Below, piece by piece: positions 1-13,994 of a stretch of 64,000 bases of DNA (position 1 is its first letter; each line of letters starts with the position of its first letter). Location of the stretch: NCBI GenBank assembly GCA_030062745.1, contig CP099840.1, positions 17,535,718-17,599,717 of the forward strand, given 5' to 3'. The notes below the pieces were generated by a model. The model was not told the DNA's origin. It did not search any database and saw nothing but the letters and a program-made list of their open reading frames with translations. Source of the stretch: Capitulum mitella. Lineage: Eukaryota; Arthropoda; Thecostraca; Pollicipedomorpha; Pollicipedidae. The position numbers were made by a program, and so were the translations under genes.

Positions 1-2078
1 TGACGCACACAGCAGAATTCAAGCACAGTACCACCATTACGACAAAACCTCCTTCCCTCTCTTCCTCGACACACGGCATGTGAAGGTAAACGCTCAGCCG
101 ACGGGAGAGGCGGTGTGGACAATCTCCTCCTGGCCGGCACGATAATGACCCCTCGGAGCTTTTTGTGAGGGGTTTGCCATGTGTCGGCACCCTGGCCTAA
201 AATTAACGTAAATCTTAACGTAACATTTTTGAGGAGAGCGTAAGTAAAGACACTTGTAATAGTCGAGGCGACGACTCCTTGACGTTTGCCCTGCGCGTCT
301 TGGCTCTGGTTCACGGTAGCCTTCACATTTGCCGGTCTTCCATGCGGCTTCTAAATTTGATCTGCACACATGCAAATTCAAATTCAGCGAATCACCTGTG
401 TTTTCGACTCCTTCCAATCGTAACGTTAAATGGGACCCTTGCCCTGTCTCGAAACTCGTCATACAGTAGGGGACTCACACGGACTTTACAGGCGGTACAT
501 AATGGCCAGCAGGTCATGTCATACCTTAAAACTCATTGGAACTAAGTAACTCTTTCCTTCATCCCACAGCTCCGAAATGACCAGAACTGGTCGGAGGAGC
601 TCTGCTCACAACCAAACCGAACCAGACTTATATTTTGCGTTGGTCTGGTCCGGCAGCGTTGAAGTATTATACATTGACGAAAAATCCTCTCCCAAAAATC
701 GCATGTATAACCTTGCGTGCGCAGAGTGATTATGTTTAGTCCAATGTGTGCGAATCGCTGCCACACCGTCCCACGGCTATTCGAGAACAGTCCCTGATCC
801 ATTGTCTTTATTTATTTAATATCAGTAGTCCTCACGCACAATGCGGCTTCCACGACTCATTATCGAGTGCGCTGGAGGAATAAAACAACACCACGCAAAT
901 GCAGACGCACACACGCTCAGTAAAAGAACGAAAAAGAAAGCTTTCTAATTATCAGTCGCCGAGAGTTGATGTCGACCAGGCAGCGTTTTAAGAAAGAGGT
1001 GAAGGCGTCCGGCAGAAGGCAGGCTGTCCGTAAGTAAATCGTCGCTCACTCATCGTTGCGAATCTTAGGCAAGTGATAAAAACTGGCTTGGAGATCGCAG
1101 TCGGACATCACAGTCTAAAATGAACATCTCCGCAAGTGATACCGAGTTGCCGTAGTGTAAAACCTTATGACCGATACAAGCAGTGTAAAAATTCACAATG
1201 TCTGGAGCGTTCCAGCTACCCAGCTGATGGACAACTGCACAGCGATGGTTGTCTAGTACAGGGCCTTGTCTTTCGACGTCGTGCTCTCTGGCCCGGGGCG
1301 ACTCCCGAGTCCGTCGGTGGTGTTAGCTGTGACACCAAATGACCCGGGCCCGGGCAGAAGTCTCTGAGCAAGACCTGTGCGACTCTCCTCTCCCGTACGG
1401 CCGCCAGCTGAATGTCACCCGGCGTCAGACGGCAGTTGTCGTGGCCCCGCCCAGTCCCCCGAGCCGGCTCCTGATTCGTCAGCGGAGCAGACCGCAAAAT
1501 CACGGCGCGCCTGACGTTTAACCGGTCCGCCGACGGACGGCACGGAGGGCGGGTGGCAGGGCTCGTAGTTAGCTGGGCAATGCTGTATTCTTGGTAGTCA
1601 TTCATTGGGCTTCGTCTGGCCGTTACGAGCTTCGACTACTTGCGATTCCGGTACCAATAATAGCAAAAAATGTGTTTCTGACGCTAACAACGATTGACAA
1701 GTGTCTATTTGAAATAACTGTCGGTCTACAGCCTCCAATTTCTGTTTGTCCTTATTCATGCCTTGCGGTCCGTTGTCATTTCCTTTCGCCTGTATTTTGG
1801 GCCTGTCGCCAAGAACATGTATACCAGATCCAAATCTTGGATGTTCCTGCGTCAATGTTTTTTTCAGATCGTGATGACTTCTTGCTCATACATAGGAATG
1901 CCAAGCCCCACCAATGTTGATTTGGGCTCTACCAATATAACTCTGAGCCGTATCAGCATTGCTTTTCTAAATATCTTAAATCCTAAACGTGTGGCATAAA
2001 AGCCAGATGGTTTTTTATTTACTGGTGTTTTCGAGTGCGCCGACTTCTGAGGTAATTTCCGCTCAAAAGCCAGATAGG
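1..2078. other. Intergenic sequence, no gene recognised
   Basis: I read all frames and found only short open frames with no family resemblance and no splice-compatible series of exons. The stretch is mixed-composition single-copy-looking DNA with a GC-richer patch around 1250-1560. I see no clear repeat ends, RNA gene or promoter here. Confidence 0.5.
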
Positions 2079-2146
2079 ATATATATCTATATATATCTAT
2101 ATATACATACGTATATAGATATATATGTATATCTGTGTGTGTGTGT
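2079..2146. repeat. AT-rich microsatellite grading into (GT)n
   Basis: Alternating TA/TATC/TACA words run into a short GTGTGTGTGT tract. This is simple sequence with no coding content. Confidence 0.85.
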
Positions 2147-3472
<1,326 letters not shown>

Positions 3473-4955
3473 TTAACCTTCCCCGGGCCGGAAGAAGTCC
3501 CCCTCCAGTTTTCTGAGGCTAGCCCGATAATGAAGAGGCGCAGAGATACGCCATGTCAATTTTTAAACTCAGGGTCGCCTCAAGTCACTGACTTAAGACA
3601 GATCACGCAAGACTATGCTCTCAAAAAAAGAAAGCGCCGTAAAATTTTGTGGAATGTATCGTTTGACACGATACTTGGAACACTAAACACAAGGAACACA
3701 ATGAACATTGAACATTGAACATTAAACGTTGACAACACTGACACGATACATGGAATATGACAAATGGAAAAATTCTGCTGTCTCAGGTTTTTCGAAAATT
3801 TCGAAATTCGAGAATTTCGGTCGTCGGCCTTGGGTCCGCTGAACTTTCGGCCTTTTTACGTTTGCTTTTAAGATTGTGGGACTGGTTCAGCGGTTTTGAA
3901 GCTTGGATATGCACCCTGGTGCTTTTCATATCATTTGTAGGCGTAACTGTAGCCTTCGACCCGTGACCTGGGGTCAGGTCAGGTTTCATATCAAATTTTC
4001 AGGCTCGCAACCGAGCACAATTCTTTGGTGTACTTTCTGTAATGTTTATTGGTAGTCATATGTGCTTTGGAAGCACTAGTATATGAACTTATTTGCCAAG
4101 AGTGACCCAATCCCATTTCACCCAGGCTGACCCGATTGAACTGAATAGTATGCTTGTTTTCAATGCGAACACACTTCGTATTACCACAAATGACAATAAC
4201 TGCAATCCGTGCAATTCTGTACAATTTGTACTGCCCCAATCCTCTTATTTTTAGTGGCCAAAATAAAAACCCTTGACGCCGCGGAAATACTTTCCCTTCA
4301 AATAGGCCTTTGCATATCAGCCGTGCCGACCGCCCGGCATCTGAGTGACTTACGTGAAAAATACTTTGGGACACGGGCTTCATGATACAGAAGGGACATT
4401 ACATAGCCCGATGCTATAGGATTTTATGCCGTGCCGTCTAATCAATGGTAATTTGGCAGATGGTACAGCAGACATCAGAAACGCCCAACGTTAAGGCATC
4501 AATACTTTGACCTAGGTTGACCTTGTTTGACTTTAATATGATAACCACAGATTTCCTGTGCGTCCCGGACACATTTTTGGCGTATTTTAGTTAGGACACG
4601 TGCATCGAGGAAAACGATGCTCATGCCTTTACAAGAAAATTTTTTGTCTTCGTTTTCTCCCCCCTTCAAAATGTCAAATTTTGCCTCGGATGCCTTTTTC
4701 GTCTCCTATAGGTAACTCAAACCTTCGTTTTACCCGTTAACTCCTTTGTAACTGCGTACAAGCCTTGGTTCAGACAGGGTAATTTGGCCCATGATGACCT
4801 GGAGTGACCTTAAGATTGACCTTATTTGCAAAAATCTAGGTGCTTTCTTTTAGTTCCGCCAAAGGTTTTCCGACGGTGTTTTTAGGGGGAGGGGTTCTCT
4901 TGTCTCCCCCTGGCCCGGCGAAGGTGGATTCGGAGGCCAGCCCGAGGAGGGCTAA
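3473..4955. mobile_element. TTAA-bounded non-autonomous DNA element (piggyBac-like MITE), copy 1
   Basis: The left end reads TTAACCTTCCCCGGGCCGG. The right end, read on the other strand, is TTAGCCCTCCTCGGGCTGG, so the termini are imperfect inverted repeats beside a TTAA (right copy now CTAA). GC-rich subterminal blocks (CCCCCTCC left, CCCCTCCCCC right) resemble those of the other TTAA elements in the window. The interior holds no transposase and about seven AGGTCA/TGACCT words, for example near 3963, 4508-4520 and 4793-4820. TTAA target duplication with ends starting CCY is the piggyBac habit; family assignment is inference from the ends only. Confidence 0.55.
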
Positions 4956-5219
4956 AGGATATGTTTTCCGTCTTAGTGCGTTTTTCACTGAGACAGCCAA
5001 GTTGTATATTCTGGGAGTTGGCATCCATTTACAGATTGAAATATATGCCATGTCCCAGAATTCTGTGGCTGTGGATTTTCAAAGACGTTTTCAACGATGT
5101 ATGTGGCACTGGATTTACTGCTGCTGCGTGACGATTAAATGACGTTCGCAACGAACGCCGGCAAACGAACATCAGCAGAAAGCAACATTGCAAATTTAGC
5201 GGCCCTGATTACTAGACCT
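4956..5219. other. Spacer after element 1
   Basis: Short mixed sequence with no recognisable gene. Confidence 0.35.
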
Positions 5220-5475
5220 GGATTCGAATTCACAGCAGTGAGTCGGACTCCAAGTTTGAGTCCGGAAGCCTAGGGTCCGAGTAAGATTCAACGTTTCTCC
5301 GACCTGTGGATCTTGAGTTCGAATCCGAGTCGTGCCTTAAAAACTTACTCTGAGCTCGTATCTGAGACAGAGGCCCCAGTCCGAATACGAGCCTGATTCA
5401 TGGCTAAGAAAGCTGATTCCGAATCAGAGTCCGCGATCTCAGGACTTAAGCCAAGTTCGGGTTTGAATCATGCCT
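5220..5475. repeat. Degenerate GAGTCY-type hexamer repeat region
   Basis: Words such as gagtcc, gagtcg and gaatccgagtc recur irregularly. The same style of repeat appears again at about 8118-8230, so the two may belong to one dispersed repeat. A tRNA-like B-box word at about 5309 (gttcgaatcc) falls in this array and has no cloverleaf around it. Confidence 0.5.
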
Positions 5476-5598
5476 AAACAGACAAGGATAAGAGAATTTC
5501 AAGGTTCATTAACTCTCTTTCATTGTCGCAGTGTTATGCAATGCAATCTTTCTGCTGAAGAATTATAATGTGTATCCAGTTCGCATGTCCTTATTAAA

Positions 5599-5811
5599 GT
5601 GGCCTGTTTGAAACGTAGTGGGGATCAATTTAATTGCGGCATCGAAGGGAATTATAATCTTAAACAAAACATGTTCAAAAAACTGTTTAAAAGGCATGGT
5701 GATGGATTTAATTGTGGGATCGAAGAGAATGGAAATCTTAAACAAATGTTTACCATAATCTTTACATCGAGACCGACACATGCTGTGTTCTCTGTTTTTC
5801 ATGAGAAATAA
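5599..5811 (+). repeat. Two-copy 78-bp tandem duplication inside a 70-codon open frame
   Basis: The word tttaattg...atcgaa recurs at 5629 and 5707, 78 bp apart, which keeps reading frame. The open frame reads two 26-residue units with the shared core FNCGIE and NLKQ. I do not recognise a protein family, and there is no other exon nearby. A duplicated non-coding segment that happens to be open is at least as likely as a real small protein. Confidence 0.4.
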
Positions 5812-8800
5812 AAATTGGTTGGGGGGGGGGGGGCTAGATGAGGAGTATTCGGAGAGATAATTCTTACTAGCCCAATGTGCTTCAATCTAGTCATCAGAAG
5901 GGGTAACGTGTAACCTGTCACTGTACGAGTTTCGTGTATCTTTTAGAAGAAAGGTGGATCATTTCTCTTAGTACCGTCAATTCGTTGGATCATTGCTGTT
6001 ACATTACACATATGAAAATCCCGTTTCTGCGAGATGTTACAAAAAAGCGTCTTACCCCTACTCAGAGGCAAGACACGTTCTGTGTAGGGCTCAGATGCCA
6101 TCTGCGTAAGGTCGTACCCTTGCGACGTCCTTGAATAAAAACCGGACCTTCCCGCTGAATGATATCGCGCGGGCCTTGTCGTCGGTGCACTTCCGGAGAC
6201 ATAAACCTTGCGGTGTTAGTATAAGGTGGTTATAGACGGTACCCGGGGTCCGGAGTTTCCAACCTATTCTTGCTGTTCATTGAAATGTGTGAAGAAGCTA
6301 CGAATATCTGGGTTTTGAACACACCACCTTGTGCCGGCAAAACTAAATGCAATATGTTTTAAATTTAAGTAAAAAATATCTAAAAGTACCTAAAGTAAGC
6401 TGGATGAATACATCGTGTTAACAGTGAGACGCCTTGTAGCCGTATAATGATCGAGGCCTACTTCGTTGTTGTTTGCATTGTTGCTTTTCCTTTATGCGTT
6501 CATAATACGAAATTATAATCGACAGTCCATTTTCTCATTACTTTGTATCCGAAGAACTACAAGCTTAAATGTCACCCGCCCCATGATGTGATTCGCTGCC
6601 TTTACTACGTGGTAAAAAAAGGTGAAAAATAAGTTTAAAGGCAGAAACATGCCTCCCATAGTAGTCGTGTGGAAGGCACAGCTTACGAGCCAACGGATAA
6701 AAAATACAAATGCGTAAAATTTGCAGAATCCTGAATTGTGAATGTGCCGAATCTGCTGATGGCAATTTCATGTCTGGGTACCCCTTCAAACGGTGTTATA
6801 TCTAGGCAGGTCGAGGCCGGCAGCTCAGTTTGATTTTTTCTGTTACTGAAAGTACAACTCGGCCTTTGGTCTCCCTCGTAACCAACAACCTTCGACGCCA
6901 GTCTTTGTCTTAATTATGCACTGTGCTACCAGCCCAATACGCTGTAAACGTTTTCCTGTAGATCTCTCTGATTACCGAGTGTTATATCACGGTAAGTTTA
7001 TGCTGTTGTTACCAGTGCTACCTTGTTATGTACCAATGTTACTGCGTCATGGTTATTTATTTATCTGTCATTTGGAAAAGTTTATGTGATTATCATTTTT
7101 GATAGTTATCTCCTTCACTGCATCATTTATTTATAATTTTATTTTTAACTATAGGTATTTTTTTAAGGATTACGCAACTACACCAATGACATCTTGGTAA
7201 AATATTACCAGAGAAATTGTCAAAACTAAAAGCATCTTGGATAAAATCACCTGGTTGGCATAACGAGGAGTATCTGAGGGTAAAAAAAATAAGTTCTCTA
7301 GGTGTCCAAAAAATAAAAAAGAAAAGTATGCAAGACTGCACCTGTAAAACTATCCATGAAACTATAGGCTATGCGAAAACACGGAGTAAGACGCCGCACA
7401 GGACCTCTTACCCCTTTTTCATGCTGTCGTCTTATCCCGGGTGCTACGTCGGAAATTTGACAAGACATGAAAGGTACAAATGTGGGTTGTGGCAAATGTG
7501 GGAAATGTGGCTGACGGGAACAGGAGAAGAAACGCATAATATCTTGGCAAAACAATGCCCGGTGACGGTAAACATTGCTCACAAGCATCAGCAGAAGAAG
7601 TTCGGAAGCGATGTTTTATAACTGCATTGGCTGAAACAGAAAAGCACTCACCCTCGGCAAACGACACCACACTTCTCCATAAGACGCTATCCACAGCTTA
7701 AAACAATCATCTGCTTTGTCCACGAAAACTTAAACATAATCAAATTTGCGTAGTTTTGCTGTCACGGCCAAAAGGCACCTTAACCCCATGTCGTTTTACC
7801 CCACTTTAGCCTAATATGATGACTAGTCGATCGTGATTACTTAGGCTTAAAATGAGCTCAGATATGACAAGGTAACATCCGTGTTGTCTGCCCCCTTGTT
7901 TTTTTTTCGAAATGAGACGGCTCATTTTTTATTGCGTATAAAGCTGTTTCAGATCTCAGATGTCAGAAATCCATGGCGACCACTGGGACGGACAATGAAC
8001 ATGGTCTGAGATGTTAATCCGGTTCAAGCCATGTTACCCTTTTTCCCAAATGCTTGTGTCTGGATATTAGTGCAATTCAGGAGGAGCTTATTTTCAAGCC
8101 AGCGGTTCTGAATTGGCTTATTCTGAACCTGAGTCTGAGTCTGAAGCTGAGTCAAACTTGCTCAGTTTCAGTCTGAGTCCGAGTCCAGCATTTTACAACT
8201 CTGAGTCTGAGTCGGATTCTGAGCCCAATGTTTTGTGACTTCGTGAGGTTGACTTGGAATATTTCATGCCAGTTACTTATTTTCGAGATAACAAATTTTG
8301 ATGCTTCTATGTATTTCAGATCTTTGAAATACATATTCCACCACCAGATTTCACTAGCTAGCTCAGACTATGATTCTGTGGAAACCATAGCCTGAGAGCT
8401 GGCCCAGGCTATCATAGGGCCATGACAGTTTTCATGCAGTCTGATTATGACACGAAACGGACTTAAGGTCGCCAGCAAAGAGCAATTTTCTTGTAATCTG
8501 AACAGAGTCGTTTGATATGGTGATTTTAGAGATCAGTGCCCGTGCTGGACGGCTTGTCATGCGGTGTAGGCTAGGTTTGTAGACACTTGTATCACAGTCT
8601 GTTTGCAAGACTTCGGGAATCGTCCATTTCACCTCAGCTAAACTCACGCGAATACGCCATAGACGTGCATTGTCTTTCAGCATAAATAAGATCAACTGAA
8701 TTGTGTCGGTTTGGGCCCAGAGCGCCCACCACTCTGGAAATCTGAAGAGTGGAATACAGTGCGAAAAGGGAATAGATACACGGTCTCTAGGCTCCGAAAT

Positions 8801-9074
8801 TTCCGGTAAACGATGCATAGGTCCCGGGAATCCATTCAGATCCACAAAACGAAGCAGGTGCCCCAACGCCCACCTGCATCCAGACATACAGAATGGTTTT
8901 GGTGTTAACCTATTGTTCCATGTACCTTTGATTTGCTCCTTTTAAGCCGCACCCTCTAAATCACAAGACACGTGGTCTCAGTCTAACAGTTTTCATTGCA
9001 TTGCAGCCAAAAGAAAAAAAAATAGCTGGGTCGCGGCCTTCAAACTTTGGGAAGTTTAATATAAGCCTCATGGT
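5812..9074. other. Intergenic sequence with poly-G run and hexamer repeats
   Basis: Contains a poly-G run at 5820-5833 and a second GAGTCY-type repeat at about 8118-8230. A 151-codon minus-strand open frame at 8432-8887 matches no family I know. The remainder is AT-rich mixed sequence without splice-linked coding segments. Confidence 0.45.
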
Positions 9075-9560
9075 GTGGCACGGAAAGAGATAACGTCAAA
9101 ATGCCCACCTCCCAACTCTGAAAGCTTTCTCACGCGGTGTTGCTGGACCGATCCGATCGGTCTGGGTTACTCGACGCGGCTGCGAGTCCGACTGGAGGAG
9201 CTCAGAGCTCAGACCAGCGGCGTCGGGTCGGTCCGGTCTGTTCCGAGCCAGAGCGGCACGCCCAGCGCGTCTGGGGGGGGGGGGGTCGTCCGGCGGGCCG
9301 GCAGTGGACCGGGTCGGCCGATCAGGGCGCGGACTGGCTCCTGTTTATACAGAGCGGACCCGGAGCGCGGCCGGCGTCTGACACATGACATGGGTAGGCC
9401 GGACCGAGCGGCGCCAGGCCGGTGACGCCTTATAAACACCGGCCGATGCCTGTATCCGGAGCGAAACCAGCGCCGACCTGCCCCTCCGCCCCCACCCCAC
9501 ACATCCGCGCGACATCCGCACAGCACGCCAGCATGGCTGTCACTAGCGTCCGGCATTCAA
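9075..9560 (+). promoter_or_regulatory. GC-rich island with a TATA-like box, possible promoter
   Basis: A CpG-rich block contains a poly-G tract at about 9271-9283 and then cTTATAAAca near 9429-9438. About 100 bp further on, agcATGGct starts a 21-codon open frame ending at about 9598. Together this resembles a TATA promoter with a short leader, but I found no following exon on the plus strand. A chance TATA word in GC-rich DNA is the simpler reading. Confidence 0.2.
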
Positions 9561-11172
9561 CTCGTACTCAGTGGCGGCTTGTGTTCTCAGACATCTGAAG
9601 TACAGCGCAAATGTAACGCCGAAGTGTGTTATCAACGGCTGTCTTTCTTATATACCTCGAGTATTAACAGTAAATGATATCCGCCCTTGTTCAGATCGAC
9701 GTACGCGAAAGAAACGAAATGTTACCTGACGCATCACTGTCGGTGTTTTGTCTTTAGCTGCAAAGAAAGCTAGAGCAAATTGGGTATTCATTCGAATCTG
9801 CTCCACGAAAATAAACAGAATACGTTCGCGTCCAGCGTCCCAGGCGAAAAGTTTCCCTACTCAATGGCGGGTAAGTGATCGCCACTGCCGTAGACATACA
9901 GTAATATTACTGGACCATTTGTGCACGATCCCAAGACGTGTACTTAACACTTTGAATTAATAATGAATGCGAAAATATAATAATACAAGCAATAGTTAAC
10001 CTACCACAAGAGCGGTGGAATCTCTGTGGAGATGGCGGGGAACGTGATTTTTACCTCGTTTCGTTCCATGCGACCCCGTAGGGTAATGCTAAATTTTGCT
10101 CAAACTCGGATGGAAGCTTTGGCAAGCTAGTAACCATAAGCTGCCCCTTCCCCCGGTTCAAGCTCCCCTACCCCACAAAAACATTGCTTTCTCCGCAATG
10201 TTTGGGTAGTGCAATTTCGCGTGCGATTACGGTTATCGTTCTGCCAATACACGTAAAAAGACATTATGCATAAGGTGCCAGTATACGGATGTCTAAAGAA
10301 AATCATCACAGGTAAACGACAGGCATGCCGTTCTGAAATGTTATTTATATGTCAATTTTAAGTATGCCTAACACGACGCACGAAAATTTATTTAAACATC
10401 GTCAAACTCTTGCTTGCACCAGAAAATCGTATGGCCGTCACAGCTAGCTTTATGACGTTATTTAACACTTTTTGAGACACAGAGGTTTATACATTTGGCG
10501 CCTTATGATCTTTTTCGAGGTCATTGGTGGTCTGCATAACCCTCCCGTGGCATAGCAGATTCTGCACACCATTTGCAATCTCGCGAAACCAAAATATCGA
10601 TCAAAATCAGTCAAACTCTGAAACCGGCAAAATCGTAATACTTCACCGTTTTGTGATGTCATATCGATATGACCTTCTATGATATCGACAGAATTGGTCC
10701 AAATATATTTAATGCTGGTTTTGCACTGAATGGCGAATTTTAGCAGAATTGATATACCGAGGGCTGGTTAAAATGAGACGACGCTGCGTCACATGATTAT
10801 GGAGCGATGCGAAAGACAAAATAACATATCTGACGCCTCCCCCCAGTTCGCGGTTTAAACGTGATATCCATTCCGCTGCATATCCAACACATTGATTGTT
10901 ACAACCAAACCTATCACAGAAAAGAGACCACATCGATGCTGTGCGAAGGTAACAGATGACTGCCATTGACGTCATTGAGGTCACTTATGACCTGTGCAAC
11001 TTACGCATCATTTTTGTCGTATGCCTGATGAGGTTTTTTTGCAAGCCATGTCTCAGATATAACACATACGTGACAACACCTGAAAATGGTGTCCATGATT
11101 TAACTTATGGCGTTTTTGGACCTGACCCATCATGATTTGATTCGCTGCTGCTTGGCGTGTCTAGCTGCCTGG
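9561..11172. other. Intergenic sequence, no gene recognised
   Basis: Mixed, mostly AT-rich sequence. No open frame shows a domain and no repeat structure was noticed. Confidence 0.4.
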
Positions 11173-12431
11173 TTAAGCCGCGCCCGACTGTCGGTCGACG
11201 CCATTCACGTCCGACTGGGGGGCGGTTGACCGCACCCTTTAACTCACCAACGGTTGGTCGCACGCACGATAAAACCAAGCACACCATTGAGAAGCTCGTG
11301 GAGAGTAAAGCTCAAAACTGGTCTCATTTTTAGTTTATGAAAATCTGTAAGCCATTTACGTCTTATGTATGTTTTCTTACAGCCGACTGCATGAAACCGA
11401 GAAGCGGCCTGAATCTCAAGGGCTGTGACTGACAAACTCTAGATAAAAGCACCAGCGGACAGGCAAAAGTCCGCAGATGCCGATAGACGTCTAATTTCTC
11501 TGATTTGATTAATATATACGCGGAAACGTCGAGTTAAAGACACGGCGATTTTCGCACTGCTGCACGGCGGGCGCCATAGACGAACGCTATCTGAAATTAA
11601 TGGGAACTACTTTAAGCGTTCTTTTATTTTCGAGAAATATGCCTTTCCAGACATTGTTCCTTGATCCTGGTGGTTCTTGTGATGGTTTTGCGTACTTAAA
11701 TGTTCAAGAAATTCAGTGATTTCCAGTCTATACAACTGGTGGAACTTTATTCTCAAAAGCCTGTTTATTTCCAAAATTTGCAATTTTTTGAAACTTTTTG
11801 AACGCCTTGATATTTTTCACAACTGTATGAGCCAGTTCTGCCATTTCCTAACCAATCTGAGTCATTCATCGCCGATTTTGATGGCAGTGCATGTTGACTC
11901 ATAACACTTATTCGTGACCTGACTTCAGGTCAGCAGTCGAAGGTTATTCAAACTTTGCGAATTGACGGAAACTGAATGTCTGGACCTCCCCACACTCAAA
12001 TTGTTACAGAAAATTCCGCGAATTTTCCAAAGAAATGATGACATGTGTTTTTTGAAAACACGTCTTTCGAAAACACAAAAAATGAAAACGGGCTTAATCG
12101 TAGGTTAATTAACTGAATATTTCCCCAAAAATCCGAGATAGCAGATTTGTTGCATTTACGAGAATCTCTAGCCATTGGAAGTCTGATTGTGATATCTTGT
12201 TTGCGAAAAAAAGGACAGGGCGCTAAACCTTTTGAACATAGGTCCACTTGACCTCACCTAGGTCAGACGCCTGGCTTGACCTGACGTCAAAAATTTGATA
12301 CAAGGTGTAGAAAGGACCAAGCAAAAGGTACACAAAGTTTCGTGGCGCTGCGTTTGCTCGTTCTCTCGCAGTCTCGGAAAAACATCAAGGGGGCTGTCAA
12401 CGCCCCCCCCCCCCCAGTCGGGGCGGGTCAA
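11173..12431. mobile_element. TTAA-bounded non-autonomous DNA element, family A copy 1
   Basis: The left end begins TTAAGCCGCGCCCGACTG and continues into CGACTGGGGGG-type sequence. The right end reads CCCCAGTCGGGGCGGG then TCAA, its inverted counterpart with a decayed TTAA. The whole length aligns by eye, in the same orientation, with 27896-29123: shared words include aacggttggtcgcac, gccgactgcatga and cctgaatctcaagggctgtgac. No transposase frame is present. Five AGGTCA/TGACCT words sit near 11920 and 12247-12290. It is a non-autonomous piggyBac-like element by its TTAA and CCC-type ends; the family name is inference. Confidence 0.75.
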
Positions 12432-12822
12432 GATAGATGAAGCGCAATTTTGGCCCGCTAGCTTTCGCCATTCGGAAGTTAGCCAAAAAAGGGCAAAATA
12501 AATTCCCCGGTGACTGGGGATAAGGTCAACAATACCGTGACCCCAGGCGCATATTATAGGCGTACAAGACCTCAGCTGATGTATCCCTGACACTATGCAC
12601 CCTGACAACTTTATAAGTCACGTGCATACCAACACATGGAATTTACAAAAATACCCAACCGTTCTGCGACCACAAGGAATGGGTGTTAAATTTGTGACAT
12701 TGTCTAATGAATGCCGATGTTTTGGAACCATTATGCCATGGGAATGCTTTCTTTGCTTATCAAAACGCAAAACTTGGGAATCTCAGTACGTTATTGCTGA
12801 TCAGGTCTGTTCCTACTTGTGT
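12432..12822. other. Spacer between two TTAA elements
   Basis: About 390 bp with no recognised gene or repeat. Confidence 0.4.
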
Positions 12823-13994
12823 TTAACCTTATTCCCGGCAGAGGGGGCTGAATCGGTTCCCCCGGGTTTTTTGCTTGCCAGTTCCAGGATTTCTGACACA
12901 GCTTCACGAAACTTGGTCGTTTTTCCTACCTATTCTTTCTACGTACTGTAACAAAATTTCATAAATCTATTTTATGCAGGAATAGGGTCGGGCAACGTTT
13001 TTGAGAGCCACCTCAGGCCATTTTTGGCACTGTTGAGGATAAAAGAAAAATGGCTGTCAAAAATACCGTTTTTAAGATAGAACTTAAAACTTTGTATGGG
13101 TGTATAGGTAAATAGTTGGGCAAAACATAAAAGCATAATTTGGTTACCATGAGATCATTTCACAAGGTCAGGTCAAGTCCAACAGTCAAAGTTTAATTTC
13201 ATAGCATGAGTGACGTAAAAGGTGCCCTCTACTTGTGTACCAAGTTTCAGGTTGATATCAGGTCGAGTCACAGATCTATGACGTAAAATGTCAGGACGCG
13301 TACCCTATATCACAACGTGAAATGGAGTTTTAGAAATAGAGTGAATTCAAATGATTGGAGACATTTTGAAACAATATGAAATGCACACAAGATCATTCTA
13401 TGTGGCTCCAAGGTCATTGGAGGTCATTTAAGGTGAAAGGTCGTAAGATGACCTGATGAACATGTGACTATGACAGTTCCCCCTTTTCATGTCCTTGGCA
13501 TCACCTATGCTAACATTATACAAACAATAAATACGATTTGTACTTCTTCAGCATAACATGGTTAGTAAAAGCTAAAAAGGTTTTGGACTTTTTCGTTAAT
13601 TCAGTTTTTGGAAACCCTAACCCTTCCATTTTTGAAACCCTGTGAACACCCATGAATTTTCTCAAAATTTCAAGCATATGGATCAATAATAAATGCCCAA
13701 TTCATGATCTCTCCATTCATGCCAATTTCATCAAAATCGGCCCATGAATAACAGAGTTATAACAAGTCCAAAAATATCCCCATTTTAATTTTTCTGCTCC
13801 TTTTTATCCGCCCCTTTCAAAACCTTCATGACTTTCTTTCATAAAGGTACAGTTTACATCATGGCAAATCGATTGCCGTTTGTTGCGATGAAATCGGACT
13901 TGCAGTGTTTGAGATCTCAGGGAGGGGGGCGAATACGGCTCCGCCCCCTGCCGGGAATCGGCTATACCGTCTAGCCCTCCGGGAATAGAGTTAA
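12823..13994. mobile_element. TTAA-bounded non-autonomous DNA element, second family
   Basis: The left end is TTAACCTTATTCCCGGCAG followed by GGGGG...CCCCC. The right end, inverted, is TTAACTCTATTCCCGGAGG, and further in repeats ATTCCCGGCAGGGGGCGG. The ends are therefore related inverted repeats with a hairpin-forming GC block. No coding frame is seen inside. About five AGGTCA/TGACCT words occur (near 13159-13169, 13406-13450). Only one copy of this family is visible in the window. Confidence 0.6.

Noticed and set aside
5300-5340. tRNA gene suggested by a gttcgaatcc word
   Set aside because: No acceptor stem, anticodon arm or A box at proper distance; the word belongs to the GAGTCY-type repeat.
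8432-8887. 151-codon minus-strand open frame
   Set aside because: No family resemblance, no splice-linked neighbours and no composition change at its ends; likely chance.
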